In this document: positions 1 to 9,764 of the stretch, piece by piece
Numbering within the stretch: position 1 is the stretch's first letter
Layout of the letters: the number at the start of each line of letters is the position of its first letter
Assembly: GCA_004352715.1 (NCBI GenBank)
Contig: SCFE01000025.1
Coordinates: forward strand, 371,040-435,039
From: Hofstenia miamia
Taxonomy: Eukaryota; Xenacoelomorpha; Acoela
Direction: 5' to 3'
Length of the DNA: 64,000 bases
Position numbers and translations under genes: made by a program
Notes under the pieces: generated by a model
Told to the model about the DNA's origin: nothing
The model's input: the letters and a program-made list of their open reading frames with translations, nothing else
The model's database searches: none

Positions 1-884
1 GAGCAATGTTTGCTTCTTTATAGTGTGGGGAAATGGTGAAATAACATCTAAGCAGAGAAAATATTGTTAAGTTGTAAACAAATTTTTCCTTTACAATATA
101 CAAAAATTCAAATCGATTACAGAAAATCAAACCAATGCAATATATTTTTCACGATTACAGAGACAATCTTCAATCATGTAGAAGCAAAACTAAATGCATT
201 GTTATTCAAATATACAAAATAACTTCATTACCATTATTGTGAGGACTTTAATGAATGTGGAGGCTTTTAAACTTGGAGACATTTTCAATCGATAGAATGG
301 AGCATCACAAATGATAGCAAACAATGCTAAACATTTTCATTAATTTATCACATGAATAAACCATACATACATTTGTTGTGGTGGACTTAAACATAGAGGC
401 ATTTTTCAAATAATAAACACGGGTTTATGAATGGCGGCAGACAGAGCTAAATATTTTTAATAATGAATTTATGCATTAAAACAATCATACATTTTTTTGT
501 AGTGGAATTTTCGCATGGAGACATGTTTTTTTTTTCTTTCGACAAAATGACGGTAGATAGACAGAGCTAAAAAATTTATTAATTGATTTATACATTCAAA
601 ATATACATATGCCTTGTAGTGGTGGACTTTTGTGTAAATTTATAGATAATTGGAGGGGAGCACACATTGTGTGCAATGATGAAAAATATTTACAACAACA
701 ATAACATCTAAGCAAGTAAAACATTATTAAAAATAAATTGACAATTTTCCATTACCATATACAAATATTCAAATCGACTATGGGGGCAGAGCAGGATAGC
801 AGAGGCAATATCATTATCATATGTCTAAACAATAATTATTAATACGCACACAAAATAATTTTCATATACCCAAATGAGGTCTTT
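1..884. repeat. Diverged tandem repeats
   Basis: Two scales of repetition are visible. A unit of roughly 110-140 bases recurs near 237, 376, 490 and 610, each with a version of 'GTGGA(A/C)TTT', then 'GGAGRCAT', then 'GACAGAGCTAAA', then an A/T-rich tail with 'ATACAT'. A second block, 'AATAACATCTAAGCA' followed by 'ATACAAATATTCAAATCGA'-like sequence, occurs near 40-115 and again near 698-775, suggesting a higher-order period of about 660 bases. No coding potential is seen. The array runs into the assembly gap, so its true length is unknown. Confidence 0.6.
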
Positions 885-1884
885 NNNNNNNNNNNNNNNN
901 NNNNNNNNNNNNNNNNNNNNNNNNNNNNNNNNNNNNNNNNNNNNNNNNNNNNNNNNNNNNNNNNNNNNNNNNNNNNNNNNNNNNNNNNNNNNNNNNNNNN
1001 NNNNNNNNNNNNNNNNNNNNNNNNNNNNNNNNNNNNNNNNNNNNNNNNNNNNNNNNNNNNNNNNNNNNNNNNNNNNNNNNNNNNNNNNNNNNNNNNNNNN
1101 NNNNNNNNNNNNNNNNNNNNNNNNNNNNNNNNNNNNNNNNNNNNNNNNNNNNNNNNNNNNNNNNNNNNNNNNNNNNNNNNNNNNNNNNNNNNNNNNNNNN
1201 NNNNNNNNNNNNNNNNNNNNNNNNNNNNNNNNNNNNNNNNNNNNNNNNNNNNNNNNNNNNNNNNNNNNNNNNNNNNNNNNNNNNNNNNNNNNNNNNNNNN
1301 NNNNNNNNNNNNNNNNNNNNNNNNNNNNNNNNNNNNNNNNNNNNNNNNNNNNNNNNNNNNNNNNNNNNNNNNNNNNNNNNNNNNNNNNNNNNNNNNNNNN
1401 NNNNNNNNNNNNNNNNNNNNNNNNNNNNNNNNNNNNNNNNNNNNNNNNNNNNNNNNNNNNNNNNNNNNNNNNNNNNNNNNNNNNNNNNNNNNNNNNNNNN
1501 NNNNNNNNNNNNNNNNNNNNNNNNNNNNNNNNNNNNNNNNNNNNNNNNNNNNNNNNNNNNNNNNNNNNNNNNNNNNNNNNNNNNNNNNNNNNNNNNNNNN
1601 NNNNNNNNNNNNNNNNNNNNNNNNNNNNNNNNNNNNNNNNNNNNNNNNNNNNNNNNNNNNNNNNNNNNNNNNNNNNNNNNNNNNNNNNNNNNNNNNNNNN
1701 NNNNNNNNNNNNNNNNNNNNNNNNNNNNNNNNNNNNNNNNNNNNNNNNNNNNNNNNNNNNNNNNNNNNNNNNNNNNNNNNNNNNNNNNNNNNNNNNNNNN
1801 NNNNNNNNNNNNNNNNNNNNNNNNNNNNNNNNNNNNNNNNNNNNNNNNNNNNNNNNNNNNNNNNNNNNNNNNNNNNNNNNNNNN
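885..1884. other. Assembly gap (1000 N)
   Basis: Exactly 1000 N, which looks like a fixed-size scaffold gap rather than a measured distance. Order and orientation of the contig to its right should be treated as uncertain. Confidence 0.99.
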
Positions 1885-1992
1885 GTTTCTACATGTACTA
1901 GTTAATATGTTTGATAAATTAATAATAAATAGACAGGAAAATGATTATTAGCTACATTGGTTTCACAACAAATTTCTTAAATTTACAATTAT
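1885..1992. repeat. Inverted copy of the flank at 16644-16752
   Basis: These 108 bases are the reverse complement of 16644-16752 with about one mismatch. They lie outside the lone LTR that follows, so the homology covers host DNA as well as the LTR. The match stops exactly where the contig meets the gap. Confidence 0.9.
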
Positions 1993-2932
1993 TGTAGAGT
2001 CACTCAGGGAATTTCGTGGTTATTATTTTGATTTTTGATATTTCTTTTGTATTTACGTCATCACGACGTCACAATTAGATTTTCGACCTTAGTTTTACGA
2101 AGGAACTCATGTCCCCTCGAAGGTGCTAAATGTGTTGCTCAAATGTAATTTGAATTGCGAGGGAAATTATTAACATGAACGATTGATTTGATTGTAAACT
2201 AAGGCAGGTAGTTATTTATTATTAACTATGTATAAAATGAGCAACCTTGTAGAGAATGGTCAATAGATTTTATCTATCCTCAATTACTGTTACTCTTCTC
2301 TTCGTTATTTTTTCTGGTATTCTATTATGAAAATAATTGCTTAAGCTCGGCGACAATTTGGGAGTGCTTGCTCAAGGCACAGGGCGATACGTAGCTCCTG
2401 GCGATCATTAGATCTTCCCAGCCCAAATTGTGGACTCATTAGGTTACGGATACGGATACGGTTAAGGAAATAATAAATCTCTCGTTTGATTCAACACGTA
2501 CATGCACTCATAATTGATTACACTGTGATGATACCATGCCGCTGGCGAACACGAATGTCTGGTAATTACAGACTATTAATTAGTGAGCTGAGAACTAACA
2601 ATGAAAATGAGGTTTTACTTTTGCAATGAGATAGAAATTAATAAGTGAGACAAATAGGGTAGCACCATGCACTAATCGAGCACTGAACTGTTTCTACTTC
2701 TAAGGATTTCGCTCCGGCTGGAAGCCACGTCAATTGGTCATCTTGGAAATACCTAAAGTATCGTATTAAATACTTGGATGAATTACAATTGTTATTATTA
2801 GCTTTTCTCTTATTACTTATTTTCCCCAGAATCGGGGCTGTCATGATCTAAGATAAACCTTCTGCAGAGTCAATTAGTTACTAGTACAATTACAGCCCGC
2901 GATTCTACATTATTGTTATGACTAGTAAATGG
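1993..2932 (+). mobile_element. Lone LTR, same family as the 11.5-kb Gypsy element
   Basis: About 940 bases, nearly identical (a handful of differences) to the right LTR at 15704-16643 but in inverted orientation. It starts TGTAGAGTCAC. A TATA box (TATAAAA) lies at 2231-2237 and an AATAAA signal at 2472-2477, giving an internal promoter and polyadenylation signal in the expected order for U3-R-U5. Two CRE-like ACGTCA sites lie at 2053-2071. No internal element sequence follows at 2933, so it is either a solo LTR or an LTR end placed on a separate contig. Because the outer flank also matches 16644-16752, allelic or mis-scaffolded sequence is likely. Confidence 0.9.
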
Positions 2933-3164
2933 AGATAATAATAATAATATACTTCATTGAGTGTTCATTTGACATACAAATTTATAATAGTCTTTTATAC
3001 AGTCTGTAGAATTTTCATAGTTTTGTGGATATCGATAACCATAATCAAGTAATTTTTCCACGGGTTGAGAAATTAATCAACTTAAAAATTCACAGTTCAT
3101 TTTATCACATGCCCAAAACATTGTATTCTTTCGTGTTGATAAGTTTAGTGAATCAATAAAAGCC
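2933..3164. other. AT-rich flank of the lone LTR
   Basis: It begins with (AAT)n-like sequence and contains no ORF or recognisable element. It does not match the left flank of the full-length element (before 5100), which argues that this contig is not simply the empty allele. Confidence 0.6.
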
Positions 3165-4164
3165 NNNNNNNNNNNNNNNNNNNNNNNNNNNNNNNNNNNN
3201 NNNNNNNNNNNNNNNNNNNNNNNNNNNNNNNNNNNNNNNNNNNNNNNNNNNNNNNNNNNNNNNNNNNNNNNNNNNNNNNNNNNNNNNNNNNNNNNNNNNN
3301 NNNNNNNNNNNNNNNNNNNNNNNNNNNNNNNNNNNNNNNNNNNNNNNNNNNNNNNNNNNNNNNNNNNNNNNNNNNNNNNNNNNNNNNNNNNNNNNNNNNN
3401 NNNNNNNNNNNNNNNNNNNNNNNNNNNNNNNNNNNNNNNNNNNNNNNNNNNNNNNNNNNNNNNNNNNNNNNNNNNNNNNNNNNNNNNNNNNNNNNNNNNN
3501 NNNNNNNNNNNNNNNNNNNNNNNNNNNNNNNNNNNNNNNNNNNNNNNNNNNNNNNNNNNNNNNNNNNNNNNNNNNNNNNNNNNNNNNNNNNNNNNNNNNN
3601 NNNNNNNNNNNNNNNNNNNNNNNNNNNNNNNNNNNNNNNNNNNNNNNNNNNNNNNNNNNNNNNNNNNNNNNNNNNNNNNNNNNNNNNNNNNNNNNNNNNN
3701 NNNNNNNNNNNNNNNNNNNNNNNNNNNNNNNNNNNNNNNNNNNNNNNNNNNNNNNNNNNNNNNNNNNNNNNNNNNNNNNNNNNNNNNNNNNNNNNNNNNN
3801 NNNNNNNNNNNNNNNNNNNNNNNNNNNNNNNNNNNNNNNNNNNNNNNNNNNNNNNNNNNNNNNNNNNNNNNNNNNNNNNNNNNNNNNNNNNNNNNNNNNN
3901 NNNNNNNNNNNNNNNNNNNNNNNNNNNNNNNNNNNNNNNNNNNNNNNNNNNNNNNNNNNNNNNNNNNNNNNNNNNNNNNNNNNNNNNNNNNNNNNNNNNN
4001 NNNNNNNNNNNNNNNNNNNNNNNNNNNNNNNNNNNNNNNNNNNNNNNNNNNNNNNNNNNNNNNNNNNNNNNNNNNNNNNNNNNNNNNNNNNNNNNNNNNN
4101 NNNNNNNNNNNNNNNNNNNNNNNNNNNNNNNNNNNNNNNNNNNNNNNNNNNNNNNNNNNNNNNN
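3165..4164. other. Assembly gap (1000 N)
   Basis: Exactly 1000 N, a fixed-size scaffold gap. Confidence 0.99.
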
Positions 4165-5099
4165 AATTTTAAAAGAGGCCACCATATACATACATTAGAA
4201 CATTCTATATCAGAATCTCAGAAAATTGTAATTAAATATCATAGTTTTAAAATAGAAAGTTTCCTAATATAATACAGAAATTTCATGGACAAATATCAAT
4301 TCTACAATTTTCAGCAACTAGTTTCCTGACTGAATGAAATATTTGGTTCTTTTTAAATCCAGCTTAAATATTTTATGTAAGCCCCTCCCCCCAAAAGGGG
4401 GTTATATATGTTCTACCACTAACCTATCACAAAATCATTGCATTTTGCAAAGGTTTCTTATTTGAAAAATCACCCATGCACTCACAAAAAATATTATTTG
4501 AAAGTCATTTCAGTGGCAAAACATAACGTCTCATATTTTCAGTGTTTAGAAGAGAATTTTGCACACTAGAAACCAGAAATGCATGTCTCATGTTTTTTGT
4601 GAAAAATCTTGATAACAAACCAACACTTTTGAATTGTAGAGAAACATTACATAATAATTGTATACATAGCAAAGGACTTACAATTTCTTTGCTAATAAAA
4701 CAGAAAATTATAAACATGAGAAACATCTAAATTCACAAAACATTATCAAAAATACTACCCATTAAATTATGTAAATAACAATACATTTTCAAAAATAGTG
4801 TATCACTGTTTCAATAATCTCATTTTTCATACAAAGATTTTTAACCATATTGTAGCAAAGAACAAATTTATAATTTAGAAATGTGTGGACTCAATTGAAA
4901 ATATCACAATTGATCAGAAAGATCATTTATTACTGCAATTATCACATTTAAATAGTTTTATACCACAATGCTTTGAAACTTTATGCCTTTTCACATCCCT
5001 AAATTGTAAAGATTCATAAATACATATATCACATATAATGGTTTTATACAAAAATTCTTTGAAAAATTATGCCTTTTTGGAACCCCAAGCTGTGAAGAT
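4165..5099. other. Gene-free AT-rich sequence left of the element
   Basis: No convincing gene. A short C/G hairpin (CCCCCAAAAGGGGG) lies near 4387-4400. Two imperfect copies of a roughly 75-base unit containing 'TTATGCCTTTT' occur at about 4975-5050 and 5050-5099; a third related copy is at 16937-16998. Confidence 0.5.
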
Positions 5100-6044
5100 C
5101 CATTTACTAGTCATAACAATAATGTAGAATCGCGGGCTGTAATTGTACTAGTAACTAATTGACTCTGCAGAAGGTTTATCTTAGATAACGACAGCCCCGA
5201 TTCCGGGGAAAGGAAAACAAGTAACAAGAAAAGAACTAATAGTAACAATTGTAATTCATCCAAGTATTTAATACGATACTTTAGGTATTTCCAAGATGAC
5301 CAATTGACGTGGCTTCCAGCTGGAGCGAAATCCTTAGAAGTAGAAACAGTTCAGTGCTCGATTAGTGCATGGTGCTACCCTATTTGTCTCATTTATTAAT
5401 TTCTATCTCATTGCAAAAGTAAAACCTCATTTTCATTGTTAGTTCTCAGCTCACTAATTAATAGTCTGTAATTACCAGACATTCGTGTTCGCCAACGGCA
5501 TGGTATCATCACAGTGTAATAAATTATGAGTGCATGTACGTGTTGAATAAAACGAGAGGTTTATTATTTCCTTAATCGTATCCGTATCCGTAACCTAATG
5601 AGTCCACAATTTGGGCTGGGAAGATCTAATGATCGCCAGGAGCTACGTATCGCCCTGTGCCTTGAGAAGGCACTCCCAAATTGTCGCCGAGCTTAAGCAA
5701 TTATTTTCATAATAAAATACTAGACAAAATAACGAAGAGAAAAGTAACAGTAATTGAGGATAGATAAAATCTATTAACCATTCTCTACAAGGTTGCTCAT
5801 TTTATACATAGTTAATAATAAATAACTACCTGCCTTAGTTTACAATCAAATCAATCGTTCATGTTAATAATTTCCCTCGCAATTCAAATTACATTTGAGC
5901 AACACATTTAGCACCTTCGAGGGGACATGAGTTCCTTCGTAAAACTAAGGTCGAAAATCTAATTGTGACGTCATGATGACGTAAATACAAAAGAAATATC
6001 AAAAATCAAAATAATAACCATGAAATTCCCCGAGTGACTCTACA
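5100..6044 (-). repeat. 3' LTR of the Gypsy element
   Basis: It differs from the right LTR at about 20 sites, including a 5-base insertion near 5210, so it has accumulated more change than the lone LTR at 1993. It carries a TATA box (reverse strand, 5800-5806) and a perfect palindromic CRE, TGACGTCA, at 5966-5973 with a second half site at 5977-5984. The outer end CCATTTACTAG is shared by all three copies; an inner TGTAGA/TCTACA palindrome lies 23 bases inside, so the exact terminus is ambiguous. Confidence 0.93.
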
Positions 6045-6060
6045 CACCCCCCCTTGCTCA
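6045..6060 (-). other. Polypurine tract
   Basis: Read on the minus strand, GAGCAAGGGGGGGTG directly abuts the start of the 3' LTR. This is the expected position of the plus-strand primer for reverse transcription. The ORF3 stop codon is only 3 bases away, so the 3' end is very compact. Confidence 0.85.
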
Positions 6061-6062
6061 AA

Positions 6063-9000
6063 TTAATTTGATGGCAGTAGGTGAAGGGTGGGACCGGACA
6101 CGATTCGTTGAGTAGCGATTATCATCTCTGTGGCTAACTCGCCTTCCCACTGTTCGACTTCTGCGTACTGAGGCTCTCGAGATAACTGCATTAAAACTTC
6201 CCGTTGGGTAACCACTTCGTCTCTGAGTTTGAAATACCGGAGGGTAGGTAATCTATTGCTAATGGGACAATTCCTCCTTAAGGTATTGAGCCTGTGAGTG
6301 AACGTGTCATGGAACCTTTCATACAGGCGTAGTCCTTTCATGGCGATCATTAGCGTCATCAACGCGTCAGTGTCAGAGGTGTGAGCATCCTCGGATCGAA
6401 TTTGAGTATCTGGATAAAAATGTTCGAAAACGCTTCTCAGCGACCCCATACGGGTAGCATGATCCATAAATAGGGAGCAAAATTCTTGAACCTGGCTTAA
6501 CGTCATGTCCTCAGGATCTGATACTTTGGCGCAGAGCATGGTGATTATCTCAATGCGCTTGGTTACGTCATAATATCTGGTGACGGTCTCGATGTTGTTG
6601 ACCCACATGAGATCTCCAGCTGCTTGAAATAAAATCAACACTCGAGGGTCAGTTGCTTGTATCAAATTATGAATCTTCGTCAATTGCTCGCTCACAGCTG
6701 CTCCCTTGTTGAATATATCACAAATGGTTAACTTCCCATCTATAAATACTCGTTCTCTATTATCTCCTGCTAAAAGCTTGCCGCGGGCCAACTTGTACTC
6801 TTCGGTTCGTACCATCTTATTTGCTTCTGCAGCAGTGCTCACATAATTTAGCTTATTGGGTATAGGGGCTGAAATCTTCCTCTTGTTCTTTTTCACTCTC
6901 CATTTCGGTTGAATTAGCGGCGTCTCCACGCAGGGGGGAGGTATGCAGAGCAGATTTTCTTTCCTAATGTTGTTCTCCAAATCTTCAAACCCACACTTAG
7001 TCTTTAAACTCACGGTGCCGATTGTAACAGGGTAGTTTATTTGTGCCTGCTTGATAGTGTCCCAAAATCGCGTTCGTAAACCAGACTTGCGTAATTCTTC
7101 AATCTGTCTATTAGAAATTTTCAATCGAGCAGTGGTACATTCCACGTCCAGAGCTACTTGTCGCCCCGGAGATTGAAGAATGACCAACTCCTCTTTCGAA
7201 AACATCTCAGTCATGCACCATTTCATGATCCCAAGCACATCTTTCTCGGTATTCTCCACTATAATTCGCTCCTGGATTGACAACCCCACTTCAAACTGGG
7301 CAGGATTGTGTTCTACCATCAGAATTCGCTCGTTTTCCGTAATAGACCATTGAGGTGTAGGTCGGGGAGATCCGCCGAATTTCTCTAAATTCACTTTCTC
7401 AATTAAGTCTCTTATCTGTGGGGAAAGTTGCACAGCTGATGTGGCAAGCAACTCCTCCTCTTTGTAAAATTGCTCAGGAGTCTTCATGACTTGTTCAAAA
7501 ATTGTAATGGGGATAATTCTCCCTTCTTTCTGTACCTGTCTTACTGATTCCGCAAACTTTCCATATCCGCATTCTGGGTAAGATATTCGATGTCCATCGA
7601 AAAACATTTCGTTCTTTTCTATTACTTCCTTATTTCTGATCAGCTCCAAGAACGCCGTTGTGGAGGCAATCTTTCGTGAAATTAGTCGTTTGGTGCTTAA
7701 CGGAGCATTCGCAGAAGAAAAAATAGCGAACTTGGTTTCTGCTGTAGCGCCCCACATATATTTTTTAATGGTTTCCGAAAAAATATTTATGTCCGACGGA
7801 CAAATCCCCAATCGGTTACTAATAGCAATGATTGACATCTTCCCAGTTGTGCTACTCGCCCCCACCAGTTGGGCATAATATTTTTCGTAGTGATCCATTG
7901 GGCGACCTGTCTTGCAGGGTGACGAGGGCGGCACGCATTTGTGTAGAAGCCAATTCTTCACTTTCCATGTTAATGGCAATATGGCTATTTCGTGAGTTGA
8001 AGTTTTTGTCATCAGTTTGCGGTTATGTGGATCAATCGGTAGAGTTAGCCGAGGGTGTTTCGTGAGATATATGGATAAAATCCAAATTGCCCCTCTCGCA
8101 TAAATGTCAGGAACTCTGTCTTCCAAATATAGGATGGTTTTGAAATTTTTCCGGTCCTGAAGTTCGTAAGAGAGCTTGATATCTTTAAGTACTTTCTCAA
8201 CAGACTGGTGGTAAGTGGAACTGGGGCTACTGATATGGATGGGGGGCCAATCTGACTCGGGGTCCTTGGTAGCCTTAATATCAGTCCAAATGTTGTGGAT
8301 ATCTTGTAGTGTTTTCTCGCTTTGAGCGAATGCAAAGCTAACTCTCATATCCATTACAGTCTGTATATCTGGTACACCAAGAAGCTCTAATGTTTGTGCT
8401 TGCAAAATCGTATTGATAATTAGTTTTTTATCTACTACTAGCTTGTGAGATGGTATTTTCTCGCATAAGAGGAGATCAGTAAATAGTAATCTCGTGACAG
8501 AGGGTGTATGGGAACTTGGCATCGCGATATATTTGTAGTCTGATTTGTAGAAAATAATAAAGTTTTCCATTCTAAAGTGAAGACTTTCCACAGATTCGGG
8601 TACAGAGGGCTCGTGTTCCTCGCGGAGAATTATCACCAAACGTATACCTTCTACTTTCGCTATACGATATGCAATTTCAATTTGTTCCATGATGTTTTCA
8701 TCTTGTATCTCGTTGACGCGTAGAAAGTAGATGATTAGTAAATTGGGAAAGTCAATGTTAACTGACTCGAAACTGCGTATTGTGCTGCCGTTGTTTAGAA
8801 ACTGGCAGAGGTGATATATTGAAAAGTCGTCATCGAATGAGACGTGAACCATACTCCGCCAATACAGCCGGCTAATTTCCTCGAGCATCTTAGCGTCGTA
8901 GCAAATAATACAATTAATCGGTGGGCGTTTCTCAGCATCCATAATAAAGGGAATTATATCAATGGAGCATGTCAACTTCTTGGTGTTATAGGTCCACCTT

Positions 9001-9104
9001 AGTTGAGTTTGGGTAGCCTCCGAGATATCGTCGCGTATATAGTGTACTGCACGTCGTGTGGCTATGAAGTAGGGATGTAGTGTGTCAGCGCCAACTGTAG
9101 ACAT
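6063..9104 (-). CDS. ORF3: large extra protein with DEDDh exonuclease-like C-terminus
   Basis: A single intact 1013-codon frame after pol, ATG at 9104. I see no signal peptide, membrane segment or furin-like site, so it is not an envelope. The N-terminal 640 residues are unrecognised mixed alpha/beta sequence. The last third fits a DEDDh exonuclease pattern: ALDVECTT (D653, E655) as motif I, FQAAGDLMWV (D831) as a plausible motif II, and DAHTSDTDALMTL (H908, D913; H-x4-D) as motif III. The spacing from motif I to II is long (about 178 residues), with a basic insert near 735-750 (KWRVKKNKRKIS). Known: RNases and DNases of the DnaQ/REX4/ISG20 group use these residues with two metal ions. The assignment is inference from motifs only. 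Its start overlaps the upstream arginine-rich ORF by about 43 bases. Intact length implies recent selection. Confidence 0.75.
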   Translation of the reverse strand: MSTVGADTLHPYFIATRRAVHYIRDDISEATQTQLRWTYNTKKLTCSIDIIPFIMDAEKRPPINCIICYDAKMLEEISRLYWRSMVHVSFDDDFSIYHLCQFLNNGSTIRSFESVNIDFPNLLIIYFLRVNEIQDENIMEQIEIAYRIAKVEGIRLVIILREEHEPSVPESVESLHFRMENFIIFYKSDYKYIAMPSSHTPSVTRLLFTDLLLCEKIPSHKLVVDKKLIINTILQAQTLELLGVPDIQTVMDMRVSFAFAQSEKTLQDIHNIWTDIKATKDPESDWPPIHISSPSSTYHQSVEKVLKDIKLSYELQDRKNFKTILYLEDRVPDIYARGAIWILSIYLTKHPRLTLPIDPHNRKLMTKTSTHEIAILPLTWKVKNWLLHKCVPPSSPCKTGRPMDHYEKYYAQLVGASSTTGKMSIIAISNRLGICPSDINIFSETIKKYMWGATAETKFAIFSSANAPLSTKRLISRKIASTTAFLELIRNKEVIEKNEMFFDGHRISYPECGYGKFAESVRQVQKEGRIIPITIFEQVMKTPEQFYKEEELLATSAVQLSPQIRDLIEKVNLEKFGGSPRPTPQWSITENERILMVEHNPAQFEVGLSIQERIIVENTEKDVLGIMKWCMTEMFSKEELVILQSPGRQVALDVECTTARLKISNRQIEELRKSGLRTRFWDTIKQAQINYPVTIGTVSLKTKCGFEDLENNIRKENLLCIPPPCVETPLIQPKWRVKKNKRKISAPIPNKLNYVSTAAEANKMVRTEEYKLARGKLLAGDNRERVFIDGKLTICDIFNKGAAVSEQLTKIHNLIQATDPRVLILFQAAGDLMWVNNIETVTRYYDVTKRIEIITMLCAKVSDPEDMTLSQVQEFCSLFMDHATRMGSLRSVFEHFYPDTQIRSEDAHTSDTDALMTLMIAMKGLRLYERFHDTFTHRLNTLRRNCPISNRLPTLRYFKLRDEVVTQREVLMQLSREPQYAEVEQWEGELATEMIIATQRIVSGPTLHLLPSN

Positions 9105-9764
9105 TTTCTTCTTGCGATTTTCTGTGACCTAACAGAGGATGTAACAGAAGTACCAGAGGTAGAGGGGGCTTTCGAATCACTCGTTGGGGGTACATTTACA
9201 GGGTAAATTACACTAAAAGGATCTTGTAAGAGGGTGGTATCTAAAGTTTTTGATGGGGAGTGTGCCAGCTCGACTCGCGCGCGTGGAGGTACGTATCCCC
9301 CCACGGAGTAGCGAGATGAGGACGGTATGCATGCTGTCTGCTCGCCTAAGCGTGGAGCTANNNNNNNNNNNNNNNNNNNNNNNNNNNNNNNNNNNNNNNN
9401 NNNNNNNNNNNNNNNNNNNNNNNNNNNNNNNNNNNNNNNNNNNNNNNNNNNNNNNNNNNNNNNNNNNNNNNNNNNNNNNNNNNNNNNNNNNNNNNNNNNN
9501 NNNNNNNNNNNNNNNNNNNNNNNATGCTGTCTGCTCGCCTAAGCGTGGAGCTACGTATCGCTCACACGGTATAGGAATCTCCTCAGCACCTTCATGTCGT
9601 CCTCGTTTACGGGTCTCATCGCGCCTGGATGAGGAAGGAAGATGGTTACCCTCCATCTTTCGTCTCACTCTGCGACGACGGGACGGAGGAGCTGGCGACT
9701 CGCGTTTCTTCCCTATTGATTTCATTCCTAAACATAATGTTAAGGTCCCAAATATTGGGATCAT
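9062..9764 (-). CDS. Arginine-rich bridging ORF between pol and ORF3 (interrupted by a gap)
   Basis: An ATG at 9764 (or 9725) opens a frame overlapping the last 119 bases of pol in another register. It encodes a basic start (PPSRRRRVRRK, then RDETRKRGRHEG) before reaching the gap at 9361-9523. On the far side an open frame continues to a stop at 9062, overlapping the ORF3 start. The two sides are in different registers only because of the N count; 30 bases are duplicated on the two edges of the gap, and overlaying them puts both sides in one frame. The product would be a small serine/proline/arginine-rich protein of about 170 residues with a nuclear-localisation or RNA-binding look. Function unknown; it could also be a spliced N-terminus for ORF3. 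Confidence 0.45.
9265..9590. repeat. Minisatellite and sequence gap inside the bridging ORF
   Basis: The 30 bases at 9331-9360 reappear exactly at 9524-9553 across the 163-base N gap. A related unit with 'CGTGGAGGTACGTATC' is at 9281-9296, against 'CGTGGAGCTACGTATC' at 9544-9559. A short coding tandem repeat or an unmerged contig overlap explains this. Confidence 0.7.

Noticed and set aside
2638-2844. 68-codon open frame inside the LTR (also at 15792-15998)
   Set aside because: It recurs only because the LTR is repeated; the left LTR copy has lost the start codon and carries an indel, and the frame has no recognisable domain.
7475-7860. Walker A-like GASSTTGKM in ORF3 (residues 415-423)
   Set aside because: The residue after GK is M rather than S/T and the spacing is off by one; no Walker B was found at a suitable distance.
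6063-9104. ORF3 as an envelope gene
   Set aside because: It occupies the env position, but no signal peptide, transmembrane anchor, cleavage site or cysteine-rich ectodomain is visible.
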